The position numbers and the translations under genes are program-made. This document shows positions 25,365 to 34,400 of a DNA stretch of 64,000 bases, piece by piece. Numbering within the stretch: position 1 is the stretch's first letter; every line of letters begins with the position of its first letter. Below the pieces are notes generated by a model. It did not search any database and had not been told where the DNA came from. It was given only the letters and a program-made list of their open reading frames with translations. Source of the stretch: SVTX01 sp045538195 (lineage in GTDB: Bacteria; Bacillota; Clostridia; Oscillospirales; CAG-272); NCBI GenBank assembly GCA_045538195.1, contig JAZSRA010000085.1, forward strand, positions 34,260-98,259. The letters are read 5' to 3'.

Positions 25365-25547
25365 GAAAGTGAGCCATCCTCCCGGCTGTGAATCCGGGCG
25401 TCCGTTACGTGAGTAATGGACTGAAGATCGCTTGGACGCCCGCGCAACTTGCGCGGCAAGTTGCCAAGAGATTCTGTTGTATCGGGTGAGTATCAGATTT
25501 AAGCACAGAGGTTCCCCTCTGTCTTGTTCTGATGCTTACCCTTTTTA
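25365..25547 (+). ncRNA. Unassigned structured RNA, copy 2 (with insertion)
   Basis: Same 5' module as copy 1 (GTGAGCCATCCTCCCGG, loop CTGTGAAT) and the same 3' double hairpin (GGTGAGTATCAGA with TCTGATGCTTACC, inner ACAGAGG/CCTCTGT) ending in T5. Between them is an extra, self-paired segment of about 80 nt (CGTCC/GGACG and GCGCAACTTGCGC). The inner stem's closing C-G pair of copy 1 is G-C here, a compensatory change. It lies between barstar and the DUF927 gene. Confidence 0.7.
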
Positions 25548-25626
25548 TTTTGGTCATACCTGCGAAAGCAGTATGATATATATAGCGGACATTCGATCTT
25601 ACATCCAAAGAAAGGAGTAATATCGA

Positions 25627-27387
25627 ATGAATAACGTTCAAAAATCCAAATCATTGAACAACATCGAATGTCCGTACCCCGAACCTTTCCTTCTTCTCAC
25701 TGACGGATTATACATCCGCGACTTTTCACATAGAGAAGATGAGTATCGGTTCATCAGCAATTTTCTGCCGATCATTGATTCTGTTATCGAATACGATAAC
25801 GGAAAGACGGTAGAAAAGAATTACCTTGTCAAAGGATTTATGGTTGACGGAAGAATACTTCCGACCGTAAACGTTGACTCCTCTGAGCTTTTGACTCTGA
25901 ACTGGGTCGTCAGCAAATGGGATGCATCCTGCATCATCGGAACGCAATACGGCGCAAGAGAAAAGCTACGGTACGCTATGCAGACTACTACGGGGAACGC
26001 CAAACGGCGTGTGCAATGCGGCTACACGGGCTGGAAAAAGATCGACGGCAGGTGGAATTATCTGCTTCCCGGTCATCCCTCCTGCGAAGTAATACTGCGC
26101 GGAAAGTTACGTTCTTACCTACGTGAGGACGGTGCAACCGACTCCGACTATGCGGTTCTCACAGGACTGTTGCAGGTTCCTATCGCGCCCCGTGAGCTGC
26201 TCTACCCAACACTCGCATTGGTTTTTCTCTCGCCTCTGAACGAGTTTTTGCGACGAGCCGAGCGAGAACCAAAGTTCATTCCTGCCATCGTTGGACGGAC
26301 AGGCAGTATGAAGACCTCATACGCAGCCTTCCTTCTGTCCTTCTTCGGCAACTTTTCCTCAACGGATATGCCTATGTCCTTCCGTGATACTGCCAACAGT
26401 ATCATTGAGAACAGCAACGCGCTGAAGGACGTGCTGACCTGCGTGGACGATTATCATCCCTCCACAAAAGGAGATGAAGCGACCATGCGCTCGGTCATGC
26501 AGGTGATCTGTCGTGGCTACGGCGACCGAGCAGGCCGAAGCAGAATGAACAGCCAAGCGCAACTGATGGATGCTTCCCCTCCGAGGGGTAACGCTATCAT
26601 CACCGCTGAAAGCACACCGAACATCGGAGAATCCACCACGGCAAGACTCTTCTTTCTGGAGATGAATCCGAATTGTCTTGACCTGAAATTGTTTTCCGAC
26701 GTTCAAAAATTCGCAAGCGACGGCGTATTCCGACGATGCCTTTCGGCTTATACCGATTGGCTTGCAGACACGTTCCTCGCAAACGAAAAGGAGTTTGTCA
26801 CAGACCTTCAGCGAACCTATGACCGATACCGCGGCGAGTGCCGCGAGCAGATCGGGAGAAAGGTTCACGCAAGAGTGGCAGATACCGTGGCGTGCTTTCG
26901 CATCGGGTTCGACTACTATATTCGATTTCTTTCCTTCTGCTTTCCGAGCGCAGACCTTGAGATCTACCGTAAGGATTTCGAAAAGATCATTCTTTCATTG
27001 GCAGAAGAACAAGGAAATTACACCGAGCAAGACAGACCTACCCACCTTTTCATCCGCAAGCTTATGGCGATGATCGAGTGCGGTGAGGTATGGCTCATGC
27101 GGCCGAATATGTCAGGAGATCCCGTGTCGGGTTGCGTTGGCTATGAGAGCGAAGAATACTATGAGATATTCTTCGAGCAAGCCTTCAAGCAGGTGATGAA
27201 ATTCTGCGAGGGACAGAACGTAAACTTTACGGTCTCGCCCCAAGCACTCTCCAAGGCTCTTGCCGAGGAAGGCATCATCTATGTCAAAAACGGTCAGAAC
27301 ACATACACCAAACGGTACGGAGGTAACGTCCGCCGTCGCGTGATGTGCATCAAAAAATCAGAGGTCAAAAACATTTACGGTGAGTAA
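25627..27387 (+). CDS. DUF927-family helicase/primase-like protein
   Basis: 586 aa, AAAGGAG upstream of ATG 25627. The DUF927 core is recognised by the P-loop-like AIVGRTGSMKTSYAAF (about residue 222), LTCVDDYHPS (Walker B-like, about 270) and AIITAESTPNIGESTTARLF. These proteins occur in phages and integrative elements and are thought to act in element DNA replication. It is followed directly by a repeat-rich non-coding stretch and the integration module. The Lys-Thr of the P-loop is present, so ATP binding is plausible. Confidence 0.75.
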   Translation: MNNVQKSKSLNNIECPYPEPFLLLTDGLYIRDFSHREDEYRFISNFLPIIDSVIEYDNGKTVEKNYLVKGFMVDGRILPTVNVDSSELLTLNWVVSKWDASCIIGTQYGAREKLRYAMQTTTGNAKRRVQCGYTGWKKIDGRWNYLLPGHPSCEVILRGKLRSYLREDGATDSDYAVLTGLLQVPIAPRELLYPTLALVFLSPLNEFLRRAEREPKFIPAIVGRTGSMKTSYAAFLLSFFGNFSSTDMPMSFRDTANSIIENSNALKDVLTCVDDYHPSTKGDEATMRSVMQVICRGYGDRAGRSRMNSQAQLMDASPPRGNAIITAESTPNIGESTTARLFFLEMNPNCLDLKLFSDVQKFASDGVFRRCLSAYTDWLADTFLANEKEFVTDLQRTYDRYRGECREQIGRKVHARVADTVACFRIGFDYYIRFLSFCFPSADLEIYRKDFEKIILSLAEEQGNYTEQDRPTHLFIRKLMAMIECGEVWLMRPNMSGDPVSGCVGYESEEYYEIFFEQAFKQVMKFCEGQNVNFTVSPQALSKALAEEGIIYVKNGQNTYTKRYGGNVRRRVMCIKKSEVKNIYGE

Positions 27388-27790
27388 TCAACCAAAGCAT
27401 GTGACAGTGTGACAACCTTCAAAAAGCTTTGTAAATGCTTGTATTTGCTTGCATTTCCTTCAACTTTGCGAGTGGGGAAAACGTGACAAACCACGTGCCG
27501 TTTCTGGGCTGTCTCGCTGTCTCGCGAAATTTCCGCAAAATAGCACGATTTCGGGTTTCCGATTTAAAAGCAGGATAAATGCGTGCCCAACGGCTCGCAG
27601 AATTCACATCGGCCGGCAACGCCGACCGAGCTTTCGCGAGATTGACCGAGCTTTAGCGAGCTTTCGGGAGATGTCGGAAATCCGCCCGCGCCACTTCGCG
27701 TGTTACAAATGAAATTTCGCGTGTTCGCATGTTTTTGGGCTGATTTTTCAACTTTGAACGATAAATCTTTTGTAAAAACGAGGTAATTTC
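27388..27790. other. Non-coding stretch with short repeats, possible element origin
   Basis: No supported gene. Three near-identical 14-mers of the form CGAGCTTT-GCGAG lie at 27627-27640, 27647-27660 and 27657-27670, and two copies of TTCGCGTGTT lie near 27695 and 27715. The position next to the helicase-like gene suggests an origin or regulatory array; this is inference only. Confidence 0.35.
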
Positions 27791-27988
27791 ATGAAAAAAT
27801 TTTCAAATAATTCGCAGAAAAACTCTCTCATTTGCTCTCGGAAATTCAAAAAAATCATTGAATTTTTGAGCAAAAATCCTTGCAACACCGTCGATTTTCT
27901 CTCTGCCTTTTTCTCGATTTCAGATCAAAAAGTTTCAAATTTTGTCGAGAAAAAAGTGGCTTATAACCGGAGAAAGGCGGTGCTGTAA
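27791..27988 (+). CDS. Small basic hypothetical protein, 65 aa
   Basis: ATG 27791 has GAGG 7 nt upstream. A Lys/Ser/Phe-rich protein (FKKIIEFLSKNPCNTVDFLSAF region) with a possible helical fold. The stop overlaps the start of the next gene by 1 bp, which supports expression. No family recognised; it could be a spurious frame in AT-rich DNA. Confidence 0.4.
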   Translation: MKKFSNNSQKNSLICSRKFKKIIEFLSKNPCNTVDFLSAFFSISDQKVSNFVEKKVAYNRRKAVL

Positions 27989-28317
27989 TGAACGTAAATC
28001 TCAATCATTATTGCCAGCCCATGCGCGGTGACGCTCGCCGTTATCCCGACGCTATGACCCTTGCACAAGCCGCAGAATATTTGAATGTCAGCACCAAGCT
28101 TGTCTCAAAATTGATTCGCGACGAAAAGTTTTATGCAAAAAAAGTCGGACGAGAATATCGAGTTTCGAAAAAATCCTTGATGGAATACGTTCGAGGTGAA
28201 AGAAAACTCAATGGAGAAAATTGTGTTGTAAATGTAACTTCGAACCCACAGCACTGGACTTTGGCTACTCCTTGTGATATTGTTTGTGTTGCCAAAAATC
28301 AAAAGGAGGTAAGCTGA
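27988..28317 (+). CDS. Excisionase-type helix-turn-helix protein
   Basis: 109 aa. MTLAQAAEYLNVSTKLVSKLIRD followed by YRVSKKSLMEYV is the MerR/excisionase-like HTH_17 pattern. It is encoded immediately before the integrase (stop 1 bp before ATG 28319). Likely controls direction of site-specific recombination or integrase expression. Confidence 0.75.
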   Translation: MNVNLNHYCQPMRGDARRYPDAMTLAQAAEYLNVSTKLVSKLIRDEKFYAKKVGREYRVSKKSLMEYVRGERKLNGENCVVNVTSNPQHWTLATPCDIVCVAKNQKEVS

Positions 28318-28318
28318 T

Positions 28319-29530
28319 ATGGCAAAGAAACTTGATAAAGACATCTCGGGCAGCGTTCAGGAAAAGCGCGGCATGCTGTATCTGGTGGTCAGCTACAAGG
28401 ACCCCATCACGCAAAAACACAAAACCAAATGGGTAGGCATGGGCGTGCCTTCGGGCTCTCCCAAGTCGGTTATCAACAAAGCCGAGCGAGAGGCGAAGAA
28501 TCAATTCGAAGCGCAGTACAAGCGTTATCTCGACGGCTACGACGATCCCACACAATATCCTCTTCTGGAATTCCTTAATGACTGGCTCGACAAGGTTCAT
28601 AAGCACAAGATCCAGGAGTCAACATATTACGGATACAAGAGCCGAGTCAACGGAAAAATGAAGAAATACTTCGACACAAAGATCACCCTTGCCGATTGCA
28701 AGCCGAGGCTGATCCACGGCTTCTACGATTACCTGCGCGAGGACGGTGACAGCGAGCAGACGGTGCTTCACTACCATAACTTGCTTCACACTGCCTTTGA
28801 GTATGCCATCCGCCAAGAGATTCTCGAATACAATCCCATGGACAGAGTAGAGCGTCCGCAGGTGAAAAAGTTTGTCGGCGCGTTTTATTCGGTGGACGAG
28901 GTCAAGGTTCTGCTTGAAAAAGCCAAGGAAGACGTCATCTATATCCCCATCGTACTCGCTGTCTACTGCGGTCTGCGCCGTAGCGAAGCCCTTGGACTGT
29001 CATGGAGCAACATCGACTTCGAAAACGATAAGATATTCATCGGTCAGAAGGTGCTGGAAGTCGTTCGCGACGGTAAGATGGTGCAGGTGATCAGCGATGA
29101 GATGAAAACCGAAAGCTCACGAAGAAGCTTCAAAATGATTCCGGAACTCAAAGAGATTCTGCTTGAACACCGAGAGCGTCAGGAGGAATACCGCAAGCAG
29201 TTCCGCAAGTCTTACAGCAAAAAATATGCGGACATGGTCTGCGTCAATCCCCTCGGTGAGCTGATCAAGCCAAGTTATATCACGGCGCACTTCCCAACGC
29301 TTCTCAAACAGAACAACCTGCGAGACATTCGCTTCCACGACCTTCGACACACCTGTGCATCGCTTCTCGTATCGCTGGACGTGAACATGAAGGTCATTCA
29401 GAGATACCTTGGCCACAGCAACATGAGTACAACGGCTGACATCTATTCGCACCTCGACGCTAACGCAACGGGTGAGGCAGGTATGAAGCTCGGCAAGCTC
29501 CTTGCTGACGGAGAGAGCGAGGTGAGCTGA
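28319..29530 (+). CDS. int: Tyrosine recombinase/integrase
   Basis: 403 aa, GGAGG upstream. The N-terminal AP2-like arm-binding domain (about 1-60) and SAM-like core-binding domain (about 75-165) are followed by the catalytic domain with Arg in GLRRSEAL, Lys in MKTESSRR, HDLRH, LGHSN and the nucleophile Tyr in TADIYSHL. Full length for the Tn916/phage-type family. It would integrate the element at the tRNA-Ser anticodon-loop core TTTTCAAG seen at both ends. Confidence 0.92.
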   Translation: MAKKLDKDISGSVQEKRGMLYLVVSYKDPITQKHKTKWVGMGVPSGSPKSVINKAEREAKNQFEAQYKRYLDGYDDPTQYPLLEFLNDWLDKVHKHKIQESTYYGYKSRVNGKMKKYFDTKITLADCKPRLIHGFYDYLREDGDSEQTVLHYHNLLHTAFEYAIRQEILEYNPMDRVERPQVKKFVGAFYSVDEVKVLLEKAKEDVIYIPIVLAVYCGLRRSEALGLSWSNIDFENDKIFIGQKVLEVVRDGKMVQVISDEMKTESSRRSFKMIPELKEILLEHRERQEEYRKQFRKSYSKKYADMVCVNPLGELIKPSYITAHFPTLLKQNNLRDIRFHDLRHTCASLLVSLDVNMKVIQRYLGHSNMSTTADIYSHLDANATGEAGMKLGKLLADGESEVS

Positions 29531-29531
29531 T

Positions 29532-30119
29532 ATGATGACACAAGAGGGAGAAATATCCTTGGAGCAACTCTACAAGATGCTGCATATCAGCAAACGCAAG
29601 GCGGCATGGATGCTACAAAACGGCATCATTCCGTGCCGTATCCGCCCCACTAAGACACATCGATATGCCATACGGCTTGAGGATGTGGAAGCTTATCTGC
29701 AAAAGAAACGAGCCGAGAGGCGCAAGGAGATCCCCGTGGGGATCTTCAACGCCAAGCCGACGAAGCAAACGGTGGTGATCCACAATCATCATCCGGTGGA
29801 TACCGTGAGAATCGCGGATTGCTATATCAAGGTGGCTGACGAATGCCGAGATGCATTCAGAGACCACGTTGAAACGCGGCTTCGCTACTTTCCCGATGCA
29901 TTCTCCGAAGATAAGGCAGCCGACATTATGGGCTACGCCAAAAACACGGTACTCGCATATATTCAGCAGAAGCGCATCTTCGCCGTCCGGATAAACGGAA
30001 AGTATATCGTGCCAAAGAGTGCCCTCGTGGAATTTCTCGTCGGCGACTTCGCCTTTGAGATTGTCCATAAGTCGACGTGGCATATGAATACGATACTGCT
30101 GTTTGTAGAGAAGGAGTAA
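29532..30119 (+). CDS. Protein with two excisionase-like DNA-binding segments
   Basis: 195 aa, GAGGTGA upstream of ATG 29532, 1 bp after the integrase stop. One HTH_17-like segment at the N-terminus (SLEQLYKMLHISKRKAAWML, then YAIRLEDVEAYL) and a second in the C-terminal half (EDKAADIMGYAKNTVLAYI, then YIVPKSALVEFL). Possibly an architectural or directionality factor acting with Int. Last gene of the integration module before a strong terminator. Confidence 0.65.
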   Translation: MMTQEGEISLEQLYKMLHISKRKAAWMLQNGIIPCRIRPTKTHRYAIRLEDVEAYLQKKRAERRKEIPVGIFNAKPTKQTVVIHNHHPVDTVRIADCYIKVADECRDAFRDHVETRLRYFPDAFSEDKAADIMGYAKNTVLAYIQQKRIFAVRINGKYIVPKSALVEFLVGDFAFEIVHKSTWHMNTILLFVEKE

Positions 30120-30121
30120 AG

Positions 30122-30160
30122 CAAAACACAGCCTCACCATTACGGTGGGGCTGTGTTTTG
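30122..30160. terminator. Strong bidirectional terminator
   Basis: 17-bp stem CAAAACACAGCCTCACC/GGTGGGGCTGTGTTTTG (one G-U), with A and T tracts on both sides. It separates the convergent integration module and the YcxB-like gene. Confidence 0.85.
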
Positions 30161-30165
30161 AGATA

Positions 30166-30678
30166 TTATTTGACTTTGATACCTTTTTGGCTCATAAATT
30201 CAATAAGTTCCTCGGGGGTTCCTTTTGAAAAATTATTTACATCGAAAACAATCGCTAATTTAGCTTTGGTTATTAAATAAATATAATTTTTTGATCGGTA
30301 TGCCTTTTCAATGCAAGACATCTCATATTCAGTACCTGTTTCGTTTGACGACGATTTTACAACTATCGAATTTTCTGTTACGAAGTTTTGTACCGATACG
30401 AAACTGCCGTGATTGCTTTCTTTGTCTCTTTCGAGAGATATTTTAATGCTCTTTTTTACACGTATAACTCGTAAAATAAGCAGGTATATACCGAGCACGA
30501 TGCTAATAATAGCCAAATATTCGTTGTTTACAAAAACATTTATGACCCCGCTTACAATGGCTAATATACAGATGACAGTAATAATAATGCCTGAAGGGCG
30601 CTTATAGGAATGATAGGAAAAATATTCTTTTGCGAATTTTTCATCTCGAACATAAGTAGATTCAATTTTTGTTTCCAT
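30166..30678 (-). CDS. YcxB-like membrane protein
   Basis: 170 aa with two adjacent membrane helices (about 30-65) and a C-terminal beta-rich domain (YEMSCIEKAYRSKNYIYLITK) resembling the YcxB-like C-terminal domain. RBS GGAGG lies upstream of ATG 30678. It is the only minus-strand protein gene inside the element boundaries, so it may be cargo. Function unknown. Confidence 0.7.
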   Translation of the reverse strand: METKIESTYVRDEKFAKEYFSYHSYKRPSGIIITVICILAIVSGVINVFVNNEYLAIISIVLGIYLLILRVIRVKKSIKISLERDKESNHGSFVSVQNFVTENSIVVKSSSNETGTEYEMSCIEKAYRSKNYIYLITKAKLAIVFDVNNFSKGTPEELIEFMSQKGIKVK

Positions 30679-30759
30679 AAATAATCCTCCCGAAAGTATG
30701 ATTGAAGAAACAAAGCCGCAAGGTATCCCTTGCGGCTAACGCGGTTTTTAGCCGCTAAA

Positions 30760-30848
30760 TGGCGGAGGGAAAGGGATTCGAACCCTTGTGGGCGGGTGCC
30801 CAAACGGTTTTCAAGACCGCCTCGTTATGACCACTTCGATATCCCTCC
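30760..30848 (-). tRNA. tRNA-Ser (UGA), intact
   Basis: Minus strand: acceptor GGAGGGA pairs with TCCCTCC, then discriminator G and encoded CCA. Anticodon stem-loop GCGGT-CTTGAAA-ACCGT gives anticodon UGA. A long variable arm (GGGCACCCGCCC) and the T-arm GGGTTCGAATCCC mark it as serine-type. Its core TTTTCAAG is at 30808-30815. It is the only complete copy of the tRNA disrupted by the element. Confidence 0.9.
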
Positions 30849-30892
30849 GTATATGAACTGCCGTCAGGCAGAAATCATCGGATATTCAATTT

Positions 30893-30916
30893 TTTTAGAA
30901 ATATTTTTAGAAATGC
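30893..30916. repeat. TTTTAGAAAT repeats, right arm
   Basis: Two direct copies (30893-30902, 30905-30914) in a 24-bp block nearly identical to 8624-8647. Candidate integrase arm sites at the right end. Confidence 0.5.
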
Positions 30917-30998
30917 TGTTTTCGGTTGCTTTCGGAGTGCCCGAAAAGTCAGTGTTTACAAGGCTTTTCCGCGTTTTTGCGACCGTTATGCTCGCAAA

Positions 30999-31039
30999 TT
31001 TTCAAGACCGCCTCGTTATGACCGCTTCGATATGCCTCC
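30999..31039 (-). pseudogene. tRNA-Ser 5' half, right attachment-site remnant
   Basis: On the minus strand: GGAGGCATATCGAAG through the D-arm and anticodon arm to CTTGAAAA, where tRNA similarity stops. It differs from the intact copy's 5' half at two positions. It sits about 75 bp downstream of a consensus minus-strand promoter and so looks like the original chromosomal 5' half. Confidence 0.7.
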
Positions 31040-31111
31040 AAGCAAGTAAAAATATGCAAGATGAACAAGAAAGTTCAATCCGTTTTTTACTTTGGCGTTT
31101 GATGCTTAAGT

Positions 31112-31140
31112 ATTATATCACAAAAGCTCAGGCTTGTCAA
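31112..31140 (-). promoter_or_regulatory. tRNA-Ser promoter
   Basis: Minus strand: consensus TTGACA (31135-31140), 17-bp spacer, TATAAT (31112-31117). It would transcribe the 5' remnant and then the intact tRNA-Ser. Confidence 0.8.
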
Positions 31141-31376
31141 TACGTATCAACAAAATATTTGTCTACATTTATACCATTTATACCTTGGCATAGACTATCA
31201 TAATTTTAAACATTCTAAACGTTATGAAAGTGAATATAATTGCGTGTTCGTTCCGGCACAGCTGTGTTTCGGCGGTTTTTCATCATATAATAATGTTAAT
31301 TGATGTCAAAATGCACAAAATACATATCCGATAATAGGTGAAAATGGCGAATTTGATCATTGACGAACAATTTTGC

Positions 31377-31405
31377 TTGCATTTTTAAAGTCTGTGTGAT
31401 ATAAT
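31377..31405 (+). promoter_or_regulatory. Promoter of the large lipoprotein gene
   Basis: TTGCAT (31377-31382), 17-bp spacer, TATAAT (31400-31405), 64 bp before ATG 31470. Nothing else is evident in 31141-31376. Confidence 0.75.
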
Positions 31406-31469
31406 TAACTCATTAAGGTGCATCCTTTTTTGGTACACCTCAATAATCTAATTTATGGAGGGATTTTCT

Positions 31470-34400
31470 ATGAAGATCACTAAAACAATGAGATTCTTTC
31501 TTGTCGCTCTTGCGGCAATAATGGTCTTCTCGCTCTTTGCGTGTACAGATGAGCCTGTAGTTGACGGTTCCGGTACTGGATCGAGCGAAAGCGAAGAATC
31601 TTCAAGCACAACCACCGATCAGGGTGGCGACACGACAGAATCCGATGACGGCGGCGAGTCCGACACCGACACGGATACCGACACGGATACCGATACCGAT
31701 ACCGATACCGATACCGATACCGATACCGACACGGATACCGATACCGATACCGATACCGACACGGATACCGATACCGATACCGATACCGACACGGATACCG
31801 ATACCGACACGGATACCGACACCGAGTCCGACACCGAGACTGACCCTGATAAATACGAAGGACAGTACAGAGCTCACTTCAATAGTGTTACTGTAAACGG
31901 AACTGCTGTTTCAGTCACTAATGGTGCCAACAAGGTATTGGAGCTTGACCTTTCGGATACGCCTCTTGAGAGCGTTACTTCTCTTAATTTCTCCGGTTGG
32001 TTTATCGTAGATTACGGAACCAAGAACTACATAATCCGCGTTACCGATGAGGAGGGCAACGTTACCGAGATTGAAAGAGCAGCTTCGGACTGGAGTAGCT
32101 CTGCTCTTGTAGAAATAGCAGCAGGATTGGGACTTACCACAGAGGGCGAAAGGGACTGCACTAAAGGTAACTGGATGTATCCTGCTATTGATCTCTCGGA
32201 TTACGACGGTCAGACTGTTACCGTTGAGTTCTGCTCTAAAACCAATAACGACAAAACTGCTTCGATTGCCAAATTCACCAACGTTCAGGTTCCCAAAGTG
32301 AAATATGATGGACCGTACAGAGCTCACTTCAATAGTGTTACTGTAAACGGAACTGCTGTTTCAGTCACTAATGGTGGCAACTTGGTATTGGAACTTGACC
32401 TTGCGGATACGCCTCTTGAGAGCGCAACTTCTCTCAACTTCTCCGGTTGGTTTATCGTAGATTACGGAACCAAGAACTACATTATTCGCGTTACCGACGA
32501 GAACGGCACTGTTACCTTGATTGAAAGAGAAGCTTCGGACTGGAGTAGCTCTGCACTTGTAGAAATAGCAGCAGGATTGGGACTTACCACAGAGGGCGAA
32601 AGAGACTGCACTAAAGGTAACTGGATGTATCCTGCTATTGATCTCTCGGATTACTCAGAGCAGACTGTTACCGTTGAGTTTTTAGCTAAAACCAATAACA
32701 ACCTAATTGCTCTGATTGCCAAATTCACCAATGTTCAGGTTCCTTTAGTTGAGACCGAGTCCGACACCGAGTCCGACACCGAGTCCGATATCGTACCCGA
32801 TCCCGACCCCGGCGAAACCAAGGACAATCCTCTCTATCCCGAATTTGCTTGGAACGAAAGCTATTCTGAGGCAACTGCAACCGTACAGGTTCCTGCAGGT
32901 AAGACTTATTACTTCGAGTCCTACAATATAAGCGGGGGAATGATCCTTACCGCTAATGGCGTTGAGGTTGAGGTTGTATACGGCAGCATGATGATGCGTA
33001 CACCCAGCACCTTCTCCATTACAAACGATGGCAAAGCAGACGCAGAGTATGAACTCGTGCTTTCCTACCCCGTAGGAGATATGAACAACCCCGTGGTTAT
33101 TGAAACTCTTGACAACGAGATTACTGCTGATATCAATGCAGGATCTCAGGGTTATTTCTTCACATACACTGCAACCGAGCAGGGAATTCTTATTATGAAG
33201 ATAACCAGTGATAATGGTTGGTTTTATGTTGTGAACAATCTTACCACCGGAATCTACGGCGATAGCCAGTGGTCTGATTCCGATCCCGTTGTTAACCCTT
33301 GCTTTATTAATGTTAACGAGGGTGATATTCTTCAGATAAGCGTTAATACTTACGACCCCGCTGACCAGTTTAACGCTCCCGAGGGTACCGTAACCTTTGA
33401 GCTTATCTACTGTGTTCACGAGGCGATAGCTGATGGATGTTCCCAAAAATGTTCGATTTGTGAAGTTGTTTTAGGAACAGCACATACTGCTCTTGAAAAT
33501 TATGAGGCAAAGGATCCCACCTGTACAGAAGTTGGTTGGGATGCATATGAAGCCTGCTCCGGATGTGACTACACCACATACGTAGAAAAGCCAGCACTTG
33601 GTCACAGCATCGCTGACGATGCCAAGTGGACTCCTGTTATCGAGAATGACGGCAACGCAGACGGAAAGCTCTACGAAGCAAAGCTCTGCACCGTATGCGA
33701 AGGTCAGGCAGAGGTAAGAGAAGCCCAGGTTCGCTACTACCTTAATAGTAAAATCACTGAAACAAGCGCGTATAAGGTCTGTGTCAAGGGATGGGCAGCT
33801 GTTAACGGCGGTGTTGAACGCTACGTTTACAGAGTTATCGACGAAGACGGCAACGTCAGCGCATGGAAACCTGTTACGGAGGGCTCTCCTATTGCCAATC
33901 TCACAGACGGAGACACCGCTTACATAGAAGCAATTGAGGGATCACAACTCGGATTAGCAGATTACTACGCGAACGTATTTTTCACTGGCGGAATCTACGC
34001 GTATATTAATGAATATGTCGGTCAGAACGTCAAGGTCGAATTCGGCGCAGTTCCCGCAAACAACCCTGGTCTTGAAGCGACTCCCAACGTTATTTCTATC
34101 TATACTTCCGAAGAGATCACCGCTATAAGCAATCCAAATTTCAGAGCTCACTTCAATAGTGTTACTGTAAACGGTTCTGCTGTTTCAGTCGATAATGCTG
34201 CCAACAAGGTATTGGAACTTGACCTTTCGGGAACACCTCTTACGAGTGCTACTTCTATCAACTTCTCCGGTTGGTTTATCGCAGATAGCGGAACCAAGAA
34301 CTACATGATCCGCGTTACTGATAAGGACGGCAACGCTGACGAAGAGGAAAGAGCAGCTTCGGACTGGGATAGCGACGCTCTTGTAGGGATAGCTGAAGGA

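Noticed and set aside
24254..25547. Reading the paired structured elements as a retron or group II intron RNA
   Set aside because: No reverse transcriptase is encoded anywhere in the window and no intron domain V sequence is visible.
27449..27712. 87-aa frame after the DUF927 gene
   Set aside because: No RBS, composition of repeat-rich DNA, no motif.
8404..31039. Calling the element an intact prophage or self-transmissible ICE
   Set aside because: No capsid, terminase, tail, relaxase or type IV secretion genes are present; it may be a satellite or a mobilisable island.
30730..31203. 157-aa frame over the tRNA-Ser locus
   Set aside because: It covers the intact tRNA, the 5' remnant and the tRNA promoter on the opposite strand; no RBS.
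31602..31877. Gly/Val/Ile-rich frames antisense to the Asp-Thr repeat
   Set aside because: All frames of a hexanucleotide repeat stay open; only the lipoprotein frame has start, signal peptide and flanking domains.
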